Shown in pieces: positions 12,452-22,290 of a stretch of DNA of 64,000 bases. The first letter of the stretch is position 1; each line of letters begins with the position of its first letter. The notes below the pieces were generated by a model that worked only from the letters and a program-made list of their open reading frames with translations, was not told where the DNA came from and ran no database searches. Position numbers and translations under genes: made by a program. Source of the DNA: an uncultured Pluralibacter sp. (GTDB lineage Bacteria > Pseudomonadota > Gammaproteobacteria > Enterobacterales > Enterobacteriaceae); the NCBI RefSeq assembly GCF_913775985.1, contig NZ_CAJYMB010000150.1, positions 186,001 through 250,000 on the forward strand, written 5' to 3'.

Positions 12452-14320
12452 ATGATGGACAGCTTACGTACGGCGGCTAATAGCCTCGTACTAAAAATCA
12501 TTTTCGGGCTTATTATCGCGTCTTTCATTTTGACAGGCGTAAGCAGCTATCTGATTGGCGGGAACGACAACTATGCCGCAAAAGTCAACGGCCAGGAGAT
12601 TGCCCGCGGGCAGTTCGAGAATGCCGTAGCCAGCGAGCGCAGTCGCCAGCAGCAGCAAATGGGCGAGAGTTTTTCCGCGCTGGCAGCCAATGAGAACTAC
12701 ATCAAATCTATGCGTCAGCAGGTGCTTAATCGCCTGATTGATGAGGCGTTACTTGACCAGTATGCGAAAAGCCTCGGACTTGCAGTCAGCGACGACCAGG
12801 TTAAAAATGCGATTTTCGCCACTCAGGCTTTCCAGGACAACGGCAAATTTGACAGCCAGCGCTTTAGCGGCATTGTTAATCAGATGGGCATGTCCACAGA
12901 CCAGTATGCAAACGCGCTGCGCAACCAGCTCACCACCCAGCAGCTGGTCAATGCCGTGGTTGGCACTGAATTTATGCTGCCGGGCGAAACCAGTCAGCTG
13001 GCGTCGCTGGTGGCGCAGCAGCGCGTGGTGCGTGAAGCCACGATTGATGTCAACGCACTGGCGGCAAAGCAGCAGGTGAGTGACCAGGAGCTGAACGCCT
13101 ACTACGAGCAGCACAAAGACCAGTTTGTGGCGCCGGAGCAGTTCCGCGTGAGCTACATTAAAATGGACGCGGCCAGCATGGCGGAAAACGCGTCAGATGC
13201 CGACATTCAGTCCTACTACGATCAGCACAAAGAGCTGTTTACTCAGCCGGAGCGCGTGCGCTACAGCGTGATCCAGAGCAAAACGCAATCCGATGCAGAA
13301 GCCGCGTTGGCCGATCTTAAAAAAGGCGCTGATTTCGCCGCAGTTGCAAAATTCCGTTCCACCGACATTATCTCCGCTAAAAACGGCGGTGACATGGGCT
13401 GGCTGGAAGCGTCCACCACACCTGACGAACTGAAAAATGCCGGTCTGAAAGAGAAAGGCCAGCTTTCCGGCGTGATCAAATCCTCCGTAGGTTTCCTCGT
13501 TGCGCGCCTTGACGACGTTCAGGCCGCGAAAACGAAGCCGCTTTCCGACGTGCGCGATGAAATCGCCGCGAAAGTGAAGCAGGAGAAAGCGCTGGATGCC
13601 TACTATGCCCTGCAGCAGAAAGTGAGCGACGCGGCGAGCAACGATAACGAATCGCTGGCGGGTGCCGAGCAGGTTGCCGGCGTTAAAGCCGTTGAAACCG
13701 GCTGGTTCGGCCGTGACAACCTTCCTCCTGAACTGAATTTCAAACCGGTCGCCGATGCTATCTTCGACGGTAGCCTGGTGGGTCAGAACGGTACGCCGGG
13801 CAGCAACTCGGATGTCATTACCGTCGATGGCGATCGCGCTTTCGTGGTGCGCGTTAGCGAGCATAAACCGGAGGCTACCAAGCCGCTGGCGGATGTTAAA
13901 GCCCAGGTTACTGCGCTGGTGCAGCATGAAAAAGCCGTCCAGCAGGCACAGCTGGATGCTAACAAAGTGCTGGCGGCGCTGAAAGCCGGCAAGGGCGACG
14001 AGGCGATGAAAAGCGCGGGCCTGAGCTTTGGCGCTGCCCAGACCCTGACCCGCACCGGGCAGGATCCTTTGAGCCAGACAGCTTTCAACCTGCCTCTGCC
14101 GCAGAAAGGTAAAGCCAGCTACGGCGTGGGTAACGACATGCAGGGCAACGTGGTGCTGGTGTCGCTGGACGACGTTAAAGAAGGCAGCATGCCGGAAGAG
14201 CAGAAAAAAGCGATGGTTCAGGGGATCACCCAGAACAACGCCCAGATCGCCTTCGAGGCGCTGCTCTCCAGCCTGCGTAAAGAAGCAAAAATTAAGCTGG
14301 GCGACGTGGCGCAGCAGTAA
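12452..14320 (+). CDS. ppiD: Periplasmic folding chaperone PpiD
   Basis: Membrane-anchored periplasmic chaperone acting near the SecYEG translocon exit on newly exported proteins. It is 622 aa against 623 in E. coli. The N-terminus is a signal anchor (helix about residues 14-34), followed by SurA-like helical chaperone regions around a parvulin-type domain (near 265-355, NGGDMGWLE motif). Family members have little or no isomerase activity. An extended -10 element (TGGTATGCT at 12402-12410) lies just upstream and could be its promoter. A terminator follows. Confidence 0.97.
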   Translation: MMDSLRTAANSLVLKIIFGLIIASFILTGVSSYLIGGNDNYAAKVNGQEIARGQFENAVASERSRQQQQMGESFSALAANENYIKSMRQQVLNRLIDEALLDQYAKSLGLAVSDDQVKNAIFATQAFQDNGKFDSQRFSGIVNQMGMSTDQYANALRNQLTTQQLVNAVVGTEFMLPGETSQLASLVAQQRVVREATIDVNALAAKQQVSDQELNAYYEQHKDQFVAPEQFRVSYIKMDAASMAENASDADIQSYYDQHKELFTQPERVRYSVIQSKTQSDAEAALADLKKGADFAAVAKFRSTDIISAKNGGDMGWLEASTTPDELKNAGLKEKGQLSGVIKSSVGFLVARLDDVQAAKTKPLSDVRDEIAAKVKQEKALDAYYALQQKVSDAASNDNESLAGAEQVAGVKAVETGWFGRDNLPPELNFKPVADAIFDGSLVGQNGTPGSNSDVITVDGDRAFVVRVSEHKPEATKPLADVKAQVTALVQHEKAVQQAQLDANKVLAALKAGKGDEAMKSAGLSFGAAQTLTRTGQDPLSQTAFNLPLPQKGKASYGVGNDMQGNVVLVSLDDVKEGSMPEEQKKAMVQGITQNNAQIAFEALLSSLRKEAKIKLGDVAQQ

Positions 14321-14366
14321 CAACGCCAGCTTCGCTCTAAGAAATTTGCAACTCTCTGCAATAATC

Positions 14367-14390
14367 AAAGGCCGCTTTCGCGGCCTTTTC
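14367..14390 (+). terminator. Terminator after ppiD
   Basis: Perfect AAAGGCCGC / GCGGCCTTT stem with loop TTTC and a short T tail, about 47 nt after the ppiD stop. Confidence 0.85.
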
Positions 14391-14435
14391 CATTTCTGAA
14401 TTTGCGCTTTTGTATCTTTAACTGCCGCTGATTAA

Positions 14436-14801
<366 letters not shown>

Positions 14802-14844
14802 TTATTCACGAAGTTTGCAGAGCAAAAAATAAGTGCCAAAATTT

Positions 14845-14870
14845 AGAGGTCGTACCAGTGTGCGACCTCT
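14845..14870 (+). promoter_or_regulatory. FadR-like operator and inverted repeat before fadM
   Basis: GGTCGTACCAGT (14848-14859) matches the conserved core of the FadR operator (GGTCNNACCAGT). It is embedded in a perfect 8-bp inverted repeat AGAGGTCG / CGACCTCT with a 10-bp spacer. FadR repression of fadM is known in E. coli. The site ends 31 bp before the fadM start, next to a TATAAA hexamer (14880-14885). Confidence 0.6.
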
Positions 14871-14900
14871 GACTCTACTTATAAAAAAGGCTATTGCGCT

Positions 14901-15299
14901 ATGCAGACACAAATAAAAGTACGTGGTTTTCATCTTGATGTTTACCAGCACGTGAACAACGCCCGCTATCTTGAATTTCTGGAGGAGGCCCGCTGGGACG
15001 GGCTGGAGAACAGCAGCTGCTTCCAGTGGATGATGGCGCACAACATCGCCTTTGTGGTGGTGAATATTAATATTAATTATCGCCGACCGGCGATCCTGAG
15101 CGACCTGCTCACTATTACCAGCGAGTTAAAACAGCTGAATGACAAAAGCGGGATTTTAAAGCAGGTGATAACCCGCGGCGCTGAGAACGACGTGGTGGCC
15201 GACGCGCTCATCACCTTCGTGTGTATTGATTTAAAAACCCAGAAATCGCTGCCCCTTGAAGGGGAGCTGCGTGAGCATTTGCAGGGAATAGCAGAATAA
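14901..15299 (+). CDS. fadM: Long-chain acyl-CoA thioesterase FadM
   Basis: Cytosolic hotdog-fold thioesterase, 132 aa as in E. coli FadM (TesD/YbaW). It cleaves long-chain acyl-CoAs that stall beta-oxidation. The active-site signature LDVYQHVNNARYLEFLEEAR carries the conserved Asp and the 4HBT pattern. The very high identity to E. coli continues through the VVNININYRRPA strand. It stands alone between ybaV and the convergent queC, with a FadR-like operator just upstream. Confidence 0.97.
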   Translation: MQTQIKVRGFHLDVYQHVNNARYLEFLEEARWDGLENSSCFQWMMAHNIAFVVVNININYRRPAILSDLLTITSELKQLNDKSGILKQVITRGAENDVVADALITFVCIDLKTQKSLPLEGELREHLQGIAE

Positions 15300-15336
15300 A
15301 GCGGCTCCCGGCGGCCTGAGCTGCCGGGTGAGGCAA

Positions 15337-16032
15337 TCAGACAAGCCCGGTTTTGGCTTTCATTGCTGACATGATGCCCGCTTTATCGGCCAGATAGTGA
15401 GACAGGCCATTGGCGCGCAGGTTGCAGGCGGCGCAGTGGCCGCAGCCGTCACCTTTGATGCCGTTATAGCAGGTCAGGGTTTCATGGCGCACCAGCTCCA
15501 GCTGGCTCCAGTAATCCGCCAGCGCCCAGGTTTCCGCCTTGTTTAGCCACATCAGCGGCGTCTCGAAGCGGATCTCTTTGGCCATGCCCAGGTTAACCGC
15601 GTGATTGAGTGCCTTAACAAATTCGTCGCGGCAGTCGGGATAGCCGGAAAAATCCGTTTCGCAGACGCCGGTAATGACGGCCTCGGCCTGCACCTGATAA
15701 GCATAGATTGCGGTCAGGGTCAGAAACAGAATGTTGCGTCCCGGCACGAAAGTGTTCGGAATACCGTCAGCATCGGGCTCGTAGTCCGGAACCGGAATAC
15801 TGTCGCGGGTCAGGCTGCTTACCGCCAGCTCGCCGAGTAGATTAACGTCCAGCACTTTGTGGGCGCGGGCGCCGAGTTTTGTTGCCAGCTCGCGGGCAAC
15901 GTCAATTTCAGCCCGGTGGCGCTGGCCGTAGTCGAAAGTGACGCAGTGCACTTCATCGTACTGCTGCAGAGCCTGAATCAGGCAGGTGGTGGAATCCTGG
16001 CCTCCGCTAAAGACCACAACGGCGCGTTTCAT
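15337..16032 (-). CDS. queC: 7-cyano-7-deazaguanine synthase QueC
   Basis: ATP-dependent enzyme converting 7-carboxy-7-deazaguanine to preQ0 in queuosine tRNA modification. The start is at [11 protein letters not shown], giving 231 aa as in E. coli; a 22-codon upstream extension is not conserved. The PP-loop SGGQDSTT lies near residue 9. A C-terminal zinc site is formed by four Cys in [17 protein letters not shown] (about residues 188-203). It lies 62 nt downstream of ybaE on the same strand. No preQ1 riboswitch was recognised. Confidence 0.97.
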   Translation of the reverse strand: MKRAVVVFSGGQDSTTCLIQALQQYDEVHCVTFDYGQRHRAEIDVARELATKLGARAHKVLDVNLLGELAVSSLTRDSIPVPDYEPDADGIPNTFVPGRNILFLTLTAIYAYQVQAEAVITGVCETDFSGYPDCRDEFVKALNHAVNLGMAKEIRFETPLMWLNKAETWALADYWSQLELVRHETLTCYNGIKGDGCGHCAACNLRANGLSHYLADKAGIMSAMKAKTGLV

Positions 16033-16094
16033 AGCAAATCCTGTCAAAAAAAGAAGGCGCATATGGTAGCGCCTCCGGGCAGCAACAGCCAGCT

Positions 16095-17798
16095 TCACTC
16101 GCCGGCAGGCACCGGCAGCCAGGCCTTCGTGAAGTCAAACCAGCCCAGCGCGTTGAGAACTATTCCATCAACGCCCGGCGGGGCGCTAATTTTATAGTGG
16201 TAATTAAACAGCGGCGTAAGCGTGCTGCTCGCCATCAGATCCTGAAAGACCGCCTGCAGTGCCGCACTGCGGGATGCGGTATCGCGGTGGGCCTGCACGG
16301 CATCCAGCGTTGCATTTATCCGGGTGTATTGAGTGGTGCCGAGCGCGTGCGGCCACAGCGGATCGCAGCGCAGCCATTGCTCAAGCGCATACTCCGGCGC
16401 TTCGCCAATCAGCCGGTCCCCCATGAACAAATCCGCCTCGGCGAGCTGCGGGCAGCTGTCCCAGTTTTTGCCATTGTAGAAAATGACGCTCAGCGCACAG
16501 CCCTCTTCGGCCAGCGCGTGCTGCAGCTGTTCGGCCATAGTATGCAGCTCCACCGGCAGGTGGTACACCAGCGTTAGCCGTTCCGGCAGCGCCACCGGGG
16601 CTGACTCCCGCAATAATGGCAGAGACCAGCCGGGGAGCAGCTCGCGGCTGGGGGTGATCAGATCCTCATCCAGCGGCAGAGTTTGCAGCAGCGATGTGCC
16701 GTGGATCAGCTGTACTATTTTTTCCGCTTGCGCGCGGGACAGCGTCGGGCTTTGCCGCAGTGCCAGGTAGCAAAATCCCAGGCTGACACTGCGGCTAACC
16801 ATGCGCAAATGGGAGATCTCCTCCGGCGCGCCAATGGCTATCTGCACCGGATGGCGGCAGCTGGTGCCCAGATCCTGCTCGAAAAGCTCCGGCGTGATCC
16901 AGTATTCGATAGCCTGAATGAGCGGATGGCTCAGGTGGTAGCGGCCGTGGTTTTCCAGACGCACGAGATCGGGTTTAAAGATCGTTAGCTGAAAAGGGCC
17001 GGTGCCGATGGTCGGCTGTCGGGGATGCGCCAGCAGGCTACAGTAGCTGGCCAGTCGGTGCGCCAGCCAGTGGTCGGGGCGTTTGAGTACAAAGGTCAGG
17101 CGCTGGCCCGGATTCACCTCAATGCGGCGAACGCTGGCAAAGAGTCGGCCAAGCTGCGGGAGGGTAAACAGCATCTCCAGGCGCTCGGCAATCTCCCCGG
17201 CGCTTACCGGTTCGCCGCTGTGCCAGCACAGCGCCGGACGGATATAAAAGTCCCAGCGTAGCCCGTCGTCAGAATGCTGCCAGTGGTGGGCAAGATCGCC
17301 TTCAGGTTCGGAGGACTGCAGGTCAAAGCGCGTCAGGCCGGAAAAAATTTGCCCGCTGAGATGCTGCTCGGCGCGGCCGGGCAGGAAACCAGGATGCAGG
17401 GGCTCCAGCGGGCGGTAGTAGGGAATACGCAGCGTAGGCATATTATTTTGCCAGCGCCCGCCAAGAAACGGATGCAGCAGGGCCCGCAGCGCTACTGGTG
17501 CCAGCTGGGCCAGCTCCAGGGCGCTCTGCTGCTGGCCGCACTCCAGCGCCTGCTCCATCATCGCGTTGCGCAGCTGCTGCGGAGAAACCAGGAAAGTTAA
17601 GCTGCCCCGTTTCCCGCGCCCGGACTGCGACTGCCACTGCAGCCAGCCCGCATCCTGCGCCTGGTGCAGCAGCGTTCTCACGTGTCTTTCGCTGCAAAAG
17701 CAGCGCCCGGCCAGTTCTGCAATGGTGACCTGCTGGGGTTCACCGGCGGAGGGCTGCCACAGGCGCTGAAACTGATTAAGGCGGTTAAGCTGGCGCAT
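16095..17798 (-). CDS. ybaE: SgrR-family HTH / solute-binding-domain regulator YbaE
   Basis: SgrR-like protein of 567 aa (E. coli YbaE 566). It has an N-terminal winged helix-turn-helix (about 1-110, [13 protein letters not shown]) fused to an oligopeptide-type solute-binding domain (SBP family 5, about 125-540) with no signal peptide, so it should be a cytoplasmic DNA-binding sensor. The ligand and targets are unknown. The start at [10 protein letters not shown] follows E. coli; the 24-codon hydrophobic extension is unsupported, although the chosen ATG has a weak ribosome site. It is divergent from cof and upstream of queC. Confidence 0.93.
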   Translation of the reverse strand: MRQLNRLNQFQRLWQPSAGEPQQVTIAELAGRCFCSERHVRTLLHQAQDAGWLQWQSQSGRGKRGSLTFLVSPQQLRNAMMEQALECGQQQSALELAQLAPVALRALLHPFLGGRWQNNMPTLRIPYYRPLEPLHPGFLPGRAEQHLSGQIFSGLTRFDLQSSEPEGDLAHHWQHSDDGLRWDFYIRPALCWHSGEPVSAGEIAERLEMLFTLPQLGRLFASVRRIEVNPGQRLTFVLKRPDHWLAHRLASYCSLLAHPRQPTIGTGPFQLTIFKPDLVRLENHGRYHLSHPLIQAIEYWITPELFEQDLGTSCRHPVQIAIGAPEEISHLRMVSRSVSLGFCYLALRQSPTLSRAQAEKIVQLIHGTSLLQTLPLDEDLITPSRELLPGWSLPLLRESAPVALPERLTLVYHLPVELHTMAEQLQHALAEEGCALSVIFYNGKNWDSCPQLAEADLFMGDRLIGEAPEYALEQWLRCDPLWPHALGTTQYTRINATLDAVQAHRDTASRSAALQAVFQDLMASSTLTPLFNYHYKISAPPGVDGIVLNALGWFDFTKAWLPVPAGE

Positions 17799-17902
17799 TT
17801 GAGAAACCCGGAACAAGAAAAAAAATATATTCAGTATTCCTTCCGTATATCTCAGGAGATACTCGGCCACAAGCGAAACTCATCACAATCGGGTAACAGA
17901 GA

Positions 17903-18724
17903 ATGGTAAAACTGGCTGCATTTGATATGGACGGCACGCTGCTGATGCCGGATCACCGCCTGGGAGAACAGACGCTGCGCGCGCTCAGGCGGCTGGCAGA
18001 GCATGATATTATTCTCGCCTTTGCGACAGGGCGTCACGCGCTGGATATGCGCCATCTGCTGGAAGGGCTGGATCTTAACGCGTTTCTTATTTCCGGCAAC
18101 GGCACCCGGGTTTACTCGCGCAGCGCAGAAGTATTGCACCAGCGCGATCTCGACCCGGAGATCGCTGAATACCTGCTGCACAGCCGATGGGACACCCGCG
18201 CCAGCATGCACGTTTTTAATGACGGCGGCTGGTATACCGATTCCGCCGATCCCGAGCTGCTGAATGCGCATCTCCTGAGCGGCTTTCGCTACCAGCTGCG
18301 CCCGATGAAGCAAATCCCGGCCCATGAGGTCACTAAAATTAGTTTCTGCGCCAGCCACGAAGAGCTTGTTCATTTGCGTATCCAGCTCAACCCGGTGCTT
18401 AAGGGACGGGCGCACATCTGTTTCTCCGCCACAGACTGCCTTGAAGTGTTGCCGCTGGGCTGTAACAAGGGGGCAGCCCTGAAGACGCTCGGCGCGCATC
18501 TTGAATTAACGCTGAATGAGTGTATGGCGTTCGGGGATGCGATGAACGACAGCGAGATGCTGGGGACCGTTGGTAAAGGAGTGATTATGGGCAACGCGAT
18601 GCCGCAGCTGCGGGCGGCGCTGCCGCATTTACCGGTTATCGGCCACTGCCGGGATCAGGCGGTAGCCCACTTTTTAACCCATTGGCTGGATTCACCCGAT
18701 CTTCCTTATTCCCCCGAAAAGTAA
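17903..18724 (+). CDS. cof: HAD-family HMP-PP phosphatase Cof
   Basis: Cytosolic HAD-IIB phosphatase, 273 aa (E. coli 272). It hydrolyses the thiamin precursor HMP-pyrophosphate, pyridoxal phosphate and sugar phosphates (family knowledge). Motif I DMDGTL supplies nucleophile D8 and acid/base D10. Motif II is in FATGRH, motif III is Lys of CNKGAAL, and motif IV is GDAMND. The type-IIB cap lies between motifs II and III. It is divergent from ybaE and ends at a terminator shared with the convergent desulfhydrase gene. Confidence 0.96.
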   Translation: MVKLAAFDMDGTLLMPDHRLGEQTLRALRRLAEHDIILAFATGRHALDMRHLLEGLDLNAFLISGNGTRVYSRSAEVLHQRDLDPEIAEYLLHSRWDTRASMHVFNDGGWYTDSADPELLNAHLLSGFRYQLRPMKQIPAHEVTKISFCASHEELVHLRIQLNPVLKGRAHICFSATDCLEVLPLGCNKGAALKTLGAHLELTLNECMAFGDAMNDSEMLGTVGKGVIMGNAMPQLRAALPHLPVIGHCRDQAVAHFLTHWLDSPDLPYSPEK

Positions 18725-18734
18725 GATTTTCCGG

Positions 18735-18769
18735 CAAGCCCGACTTTTGCTGAAGCCGGGCTTTTTTTG
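18735..18769 (+). terminator. Terminator after cof
   Basis: AAGCCCGACTT pairing with AAGCCGGGCTT (one mismatch), loop TTGCTG, followed by seven T. It ends right at the stop codon of the convergent gene. Confidence 0.85.
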
Positions 18770-19822
18770 CTATCGGTTTTCCAGCATCGTCGACAGTGTG
18801 GCCTGCCAGGGTACAAGATCGCCGATATTAGCTGCGACCCAGCCGTCATCATAGTACGTGTCGAGATAGCGCTCGCCATTATCGCACAGCAGCGTCACCA
18901 CCGAACCGCTTATTCCCGCCTCGCGCATCTCCACCGCCCGCTGCAGCGCGCCCCACACATTGGTCCCCGTTGATGCGCCAACCTTCCGGCCAAGCTGGCT
19001 CTCCAGCCAGCGTGCGGCGGTAACGCTGGCGGCATCCGGCACGCGCAGCATCGCGTCCACCACGTCGGGAATAAATGAGGGTTCTACCCGCGGCCGGCCA
19101 ATGCCTTCGATTTTGCTGCCTTTGGGGCTGCGCAGGGTGACGTCGCGCTGCTGCCAGAAGTCGAGGAACACTGAGTTTTCCGGATCCACTACCGTCAGCT
19201 GTGTTGAATACCCTTTGCAGCGGATATAGCGGCCAAGTGTGGCCGAGGTGCCGCCGGTGCCGGCGCTCATCACAATATGCGTCGGGATCGGATGGGGTTC
19301 GTGCTGCATCTGATGGTAAATGCTGTCGGCGATATTATTATTGCCGCGCCAGTCCGTCGCCCGCTCGGCATAGGTGAACTGATCCATGTAATGACCGTTA
19401 AGCTCCCGGGCCAGCTGCTCGGAGGCCTCGTAAATTTCGCAGGCGCTTTGTACGAAATGGCAGCGCCCGCCGTAAAACTCAATCTGCTCCACTTTTCGCC
19501 GGGCGGTGCAGGCGGGCATCACTGCGATAAACGGCAGCCCGAGTAGCCGGGCAAAATAGGCTTCGGAAACGGCGGTAGAGCCTGAAGATGCTTCAATGAT
19601 CGGCGTGCCCTCCTTGATCCAGCCGTTGCACAGGCCGTAGAGAAAAAGCGATCGGGCCAGGCGGTGCTTGAGGCTGCCGGTGGGGTGGGTGCTTTCATCT
19701 TTCAGATAGAGCTGGATACCCGCAAAGGCGGGCAGCGCCAGGCGGATCAGATGGGTATCTGCTGAACGTTGATAGTCGGCGTTGATTTCGCTGATAGCGT
19801 AGTTAATCCAGTCGCGCGTCAT
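18770..19822 (-). CDS. cds1: PLP-dependent cysteine synthase-family enzyme, probable L-cysteine desulfhydrase (Cds1-like)
   Basis: Fold-type II PLP enzyme of 350 aa. The Schiff-base lysine is K52 in GSLKHRLAR, the substrate loop is [10 protein letters not shown], and the phosphate-binding loop is [12 protein letters not shown]. The motifs [21 protein letters not shown] and [11 protein letters not shown] match, as remembered, the mycobacterial desulfhydrase Cds1 better than CysK or CysM. The reaction would be cysteine to pyruvate, ammonia and sulfide. It is divergent from decR, the cysteine-detoxification regulator, which supports this role. E. coli K-12 has no gene at this place. A cystathionine- or O-acetylserine-acting relative is the main alternative. 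Confidence 0.8.
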   Translation of the reverse strand: MTRDWINYAISEINADYQRSADTHLIRLALPAFAGIQLYLKDESTHPTGSLKHRLARSLFLYGLCNGWIKEGTPIIEASSGSTAVSEAYFARLLGLPFIAVMPACTARRKVEQIEFYGGRCHFVQSACEIYEASEQLARELNGHYMDQFTYAERATDWRGNNNIADSIYHQMQHEPHPIPTHIVMSAGTGGTSATLGRYIRCKGYSTQLTVVDPENSVFLDFWQQRDVTLRSPKGSKIEGIGRPRVEPSFIPDVVDAMLRVPDAASVTAARWLESQLGRKVGASTGTNVWGALQRAVEMREAGISGSVVTLLCDNGERYLDTYYDDGWVAANIGDLVPWQATLSTMLENR

Positions 19823-19909
19823 AGGATTTATCCATTTGTTATTTTGTGCCCAGCTTAGCGAAACGCGCGGAAAAAATTGTTGCTATTTACCCTTTAGAAT
19901 AGACTTTAA

Positions 19910-19926
19910 GGAGAAATAAATTCTCC
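19910..19926. promoter_or_regulatory. Palindrome in the cds1-decR intergenic region
   Basis: GGAGAAATAAATTCTCC, a perfect 6-bp inverted repeat around ATAAA, lies 11 bp before the decR start and 88 bp before the divergent gene. Size, AT-rich centre and position suit an Lrp-family operator. Assignment to DecR is inference. Confidence 0.45.
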
Positions 19927-19937
19927 AGGATGTCGCT

Positions 19938-20396
19938 ATGATAGATAAAATTGACCGAAAGCTGCTGGCGCTGCTGCAGGAGGACTGCACGCTCTCTTTG
20001 CAGGCGCTGGCCGATGCCGTTAACCTGACCACCACGCCCTGTTGGAAGCGGCTCAAGCGTCTGGAAGATGATGGCATCCTGCTGGGGCGGGTGGCGCTGC
20101 TGGATGCGGAAAAGTTAGGCCTTGGGCTAACGGCCTTCGTGCTAATTAAAACCCAGCACCACAGCAGCGACTGGTATAATCGCTTCGTTTCCGAAGTGAC
20201 CAGCATGCCCGAGGTACTTGGCTTCTGGCGCATGGCGGGGGAGTACGATTATCTGATGCGGGTTCAGGTCGCAGATATGAAGCGCTATGACGATTTCTAT
20301 AAAAGGCTGGTGAACAGCGTGCCCGGCCTTAGCGATGTAACCTCCAGTTTTGCGATGGAGCAGATTAAATACACCACTGCGCTGCCCGTTAACTGA
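19938..20396 (+). CDS. decR: Lrp/AsnC-family cysteine-responsive regulator DecR
   Basis: Regulator of 152 aa, nearly identical to E. coli DecR (YbaO). It has an N-terminal helix-turn-helix (about 1-60, [22 protein letters not shown]) and a C-terminal RAM ligand domain (about 65-145, [11 protein letters not shown]). In E. coli it activates the cysteine catabolism genes cyuPA (yhaOM) when cysteine is present. Here it is divergent from a probable cysteine desulfhydrase, so a local target is likely (inference). The ATG follows a CCAGGAT ribosome site. Confidence 0.96.
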   Translation: MIDKIDRKLLALLQEDCTLSLQALADAVNLTTTPCWKRLKRLEDDGILLGRVALLDAEKLGLGLTAFVLIKTQHHSSDWYNRFVSEVTSMPEVLGFWRMAGEYDYLMRVQVADMKRYDDFYKRLVNSVPGLSDVTSSFAMEQIKYTTALPVN

Positions 20397-20523
20397 TTAT
20401 CTGAAACAGAAAAGATGTTTATTGGCTGTCGGGTCCCGGGCCGGGCCTGATTTCTGCCGTGAGCCGCGCTGGCGGTGACACTCATGCCTGCTGACGCAGG
20501 CGAAAATCTCTGGATATTTCTGC

Positions 20524-22290
20524 GTGCGATTATTTGCTCAATTAAGCTGGTTTTTTCGTCGGGAGTGGCGCCGCTACCTTGGGGCGGTTGGCCTGCTTAT
20601 TATTATTGCCGTCCTTCAGCTCATACCGCCGAAAGTGGTGGGCTACGTGGTGGATGGCGTAACCCGCGAACACTACACCGCCGGACGCATTATGCTGTGG
20701 GTCGGCGCGCTGGCGGCAGTGGCGGTGGCGGTGTATCTGCTGCGCTACGTCTGGCGGGTGCTGCTGTTCGGCGCATCCTATCAGCTGGCCGTTGAGCTGC
20801 GTGACGATTTCTACCGCCAGCTTAGCCGCCAGAATCCGGCGTTTTACCTGCGCCACCGCACCGGCGATCTCATTGCCCGCGCCACTAACGATGTCGACAG
20901 AGTAGTGTTTGCCGCCGGTGAAGGGGTGCTGACGCTGGTGGACTCGATGGTGATGGGCTGCGCGGTGCTGATCGTCATGTCCACGCAGATAAGCTGGCAG
21001 CTGACGCTGCTGGCGCTAATCCCGATGCCGATCATGGCGCTGATGATTAAACACAACGGCGCGGTGCTCCACGAGCGCTTCAAGGTGGCTCAGGCCGCCT
21101 TCTCCAGCCTGAACGACCGTACTCAGGAGAGCCTGACCAGCATTCGCATGATTAAAGCCTTCGGCCTTGAAGACCGGCAGTCCGCGCAGTTTGCCGCCGA
21201 CGCCGCCGATACCGGCAGCAAAAATATGCGGGTGGCCAGAATTGACGCCCGCTTCGATCCCACTATCTATATCGCTATCGGCATGGCAAACCTGCTGGCC
21301 ATTGCCGGCGGCAGCTGGATGGTGGTGCAGGGCACCCTGACTCTGGGGCAGCTCACCAGCTTTATGATGTATCTGGGGCTGATGATTTGGCCGATGCTGG
21401 CGCTGGCGTGGATGTTTAATATCGTCGAGCGCGGCAGCGCCGCCTACAGCCGCATCCGCACGCTGCTGGCAGAGGCGCCGGTAGTCGAAGACGGCAGCCG
21501 CCGGCTTTCGCCCGCGCGCAGCACGCTGGCGGTGCAGATAGACGCATTCTCTTACCCGCAGGCGGCTAAACCGACGCTGAACGACGTCCAGTTTATGCTC
21601 AAGCCCGGTCAGATGCTCGGCCTGTGCGGTCCGACAGGTTCCGGAAAAAGCACCATTCTGGCCCTTATCCAGCGCCATTTTGACATCCAGCAGGGAGAGA
21701 TCCGCTTTCAGGATCTGCCCCTGCCGCAAATTGCGCTTGACGACTGGCGCAGCCGGCTCGCGGTTGTTAATCAGACGCCGTTTCTGTTCTCGGACTCCGT
21801 CGCCAGCAATATTGCCCTGGGCAAGCCGGGGGCGAGCCGGGAAGAGATCGAGCGCGCGGCGCAGCTTGCCAGCGTGCACGATGATATTCTGCGCCTGCCA
21901 CAGGGCTACGATACGGAAGTGGGGGAGCGCGGCGTGATGCTCTCCGGCGGCCAGAAGCAGCGCATCTCCATCGCCAGAGCGCTGCTGCTTGATGCGGAAA
22001 TTTTGATCCTCGACGACGCGCTGTCGGCGGTGGACGGGCGCACCGAGCATCAGATTTTGCACAATTTGCGCCAGTGGGGCGAGGGGCGCACGGTGATTAT
22101 CAGCGCCCACCGGCTGTCGGCGCTCACCGAAGCCAGCGAGATTATCGTCATGCAGCACGGCCATATTGCCCAGCGCGGCCAGCACGAGCAGCTGGTCAAT
22201 GCGCCGGGCTGGTATCGCGATATGTACCGCTACCAGCAGCTGGAAGCCGCCCTCGACGATGTCCCGGAAGAGGAGGCCGCCGATGCGTAA
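20524..22290 (+). CDS. mdlA: ABC exporter half-transporter MdlA
   Basis: Half-transporter of 588 aa (E. coli 590) that pairs with MdlB as a heteromeric multidrug-type exporter in the inner membrane; the natural substrate is unknown. The start codon is GTG, read as [11 protein letters not shown]. It has six membrane helices (about 15-300) and a nucleotide-binding domain with Walker A GPTGSGKS, signature LSGGQKQR and Walker [10 protein letters not shown]. It has Asp where catalytic Glu usually stands, so this may be the degenerate ATP site. It overlaps mdlB by 8 bp (ATGCGTAA). Confidence 0.96.
   Translation: MRLFAQLSWFFRREWRRYLGAVGLLIIIAVLQLIPPKVVGYVVDGVTREHYTAGRIMLWVGALAAVAVAVYLLRYVWRVLLFGASYQLAVELRDDFYRQLSRQNPAFYLRHRTGDLIARATNDVDRVVFAAGEGVLTLVDSMVMGCAVLIVMSTQISWQLTLLALIPMPIMALMIKHNGAVLHERFKVAQAAFSSLNDRTQESLTSIRMIKAFGLEDRQSAQFAADAADTGSKNMRVARIDARFDPTIYIAIGMANLLAIAGGSWMVVQGTLTLGQLTSFMMYLGLMIWPMLALAWMFNIVERGSAAYSRIRTLLAEAPVVEDGSRRLSPARSTLAVQIDAFSYPQAAKPTLNDVQFMLKPGQMLGLCGPTGSGKSTILALIQRHFDIQQGEIRFQDLPLPQIALDDWRSRLAVVNQTPFLFSDSVASNIALGKPGASREEIERAAQLASVHDDILRLPQGYDTEVGERGVMLSGGQKQRISIARALLLDAEILILDDALSAVDGRTEHQILHNLRQWGEGRTVIISAHRLSALTEASEIIVMQHGHIAQRGQHEQLVNAPGWYRDMYRYQQLEAALDDVPEEEAADA

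Noticed and set aside
13193-14368. 391-aa open frame antisense to ppiD
   Set aside because: It covers ppiD and its terminator on the opposite strand; composition is that of a complementary frame, not a gene.
15307-15330. CCCGGC / GCCGGG hairpin between fadM and queC as terminator
   Set aside because: It forms a stem, but no T tract follows on either strand, so it is not called as a terminator.
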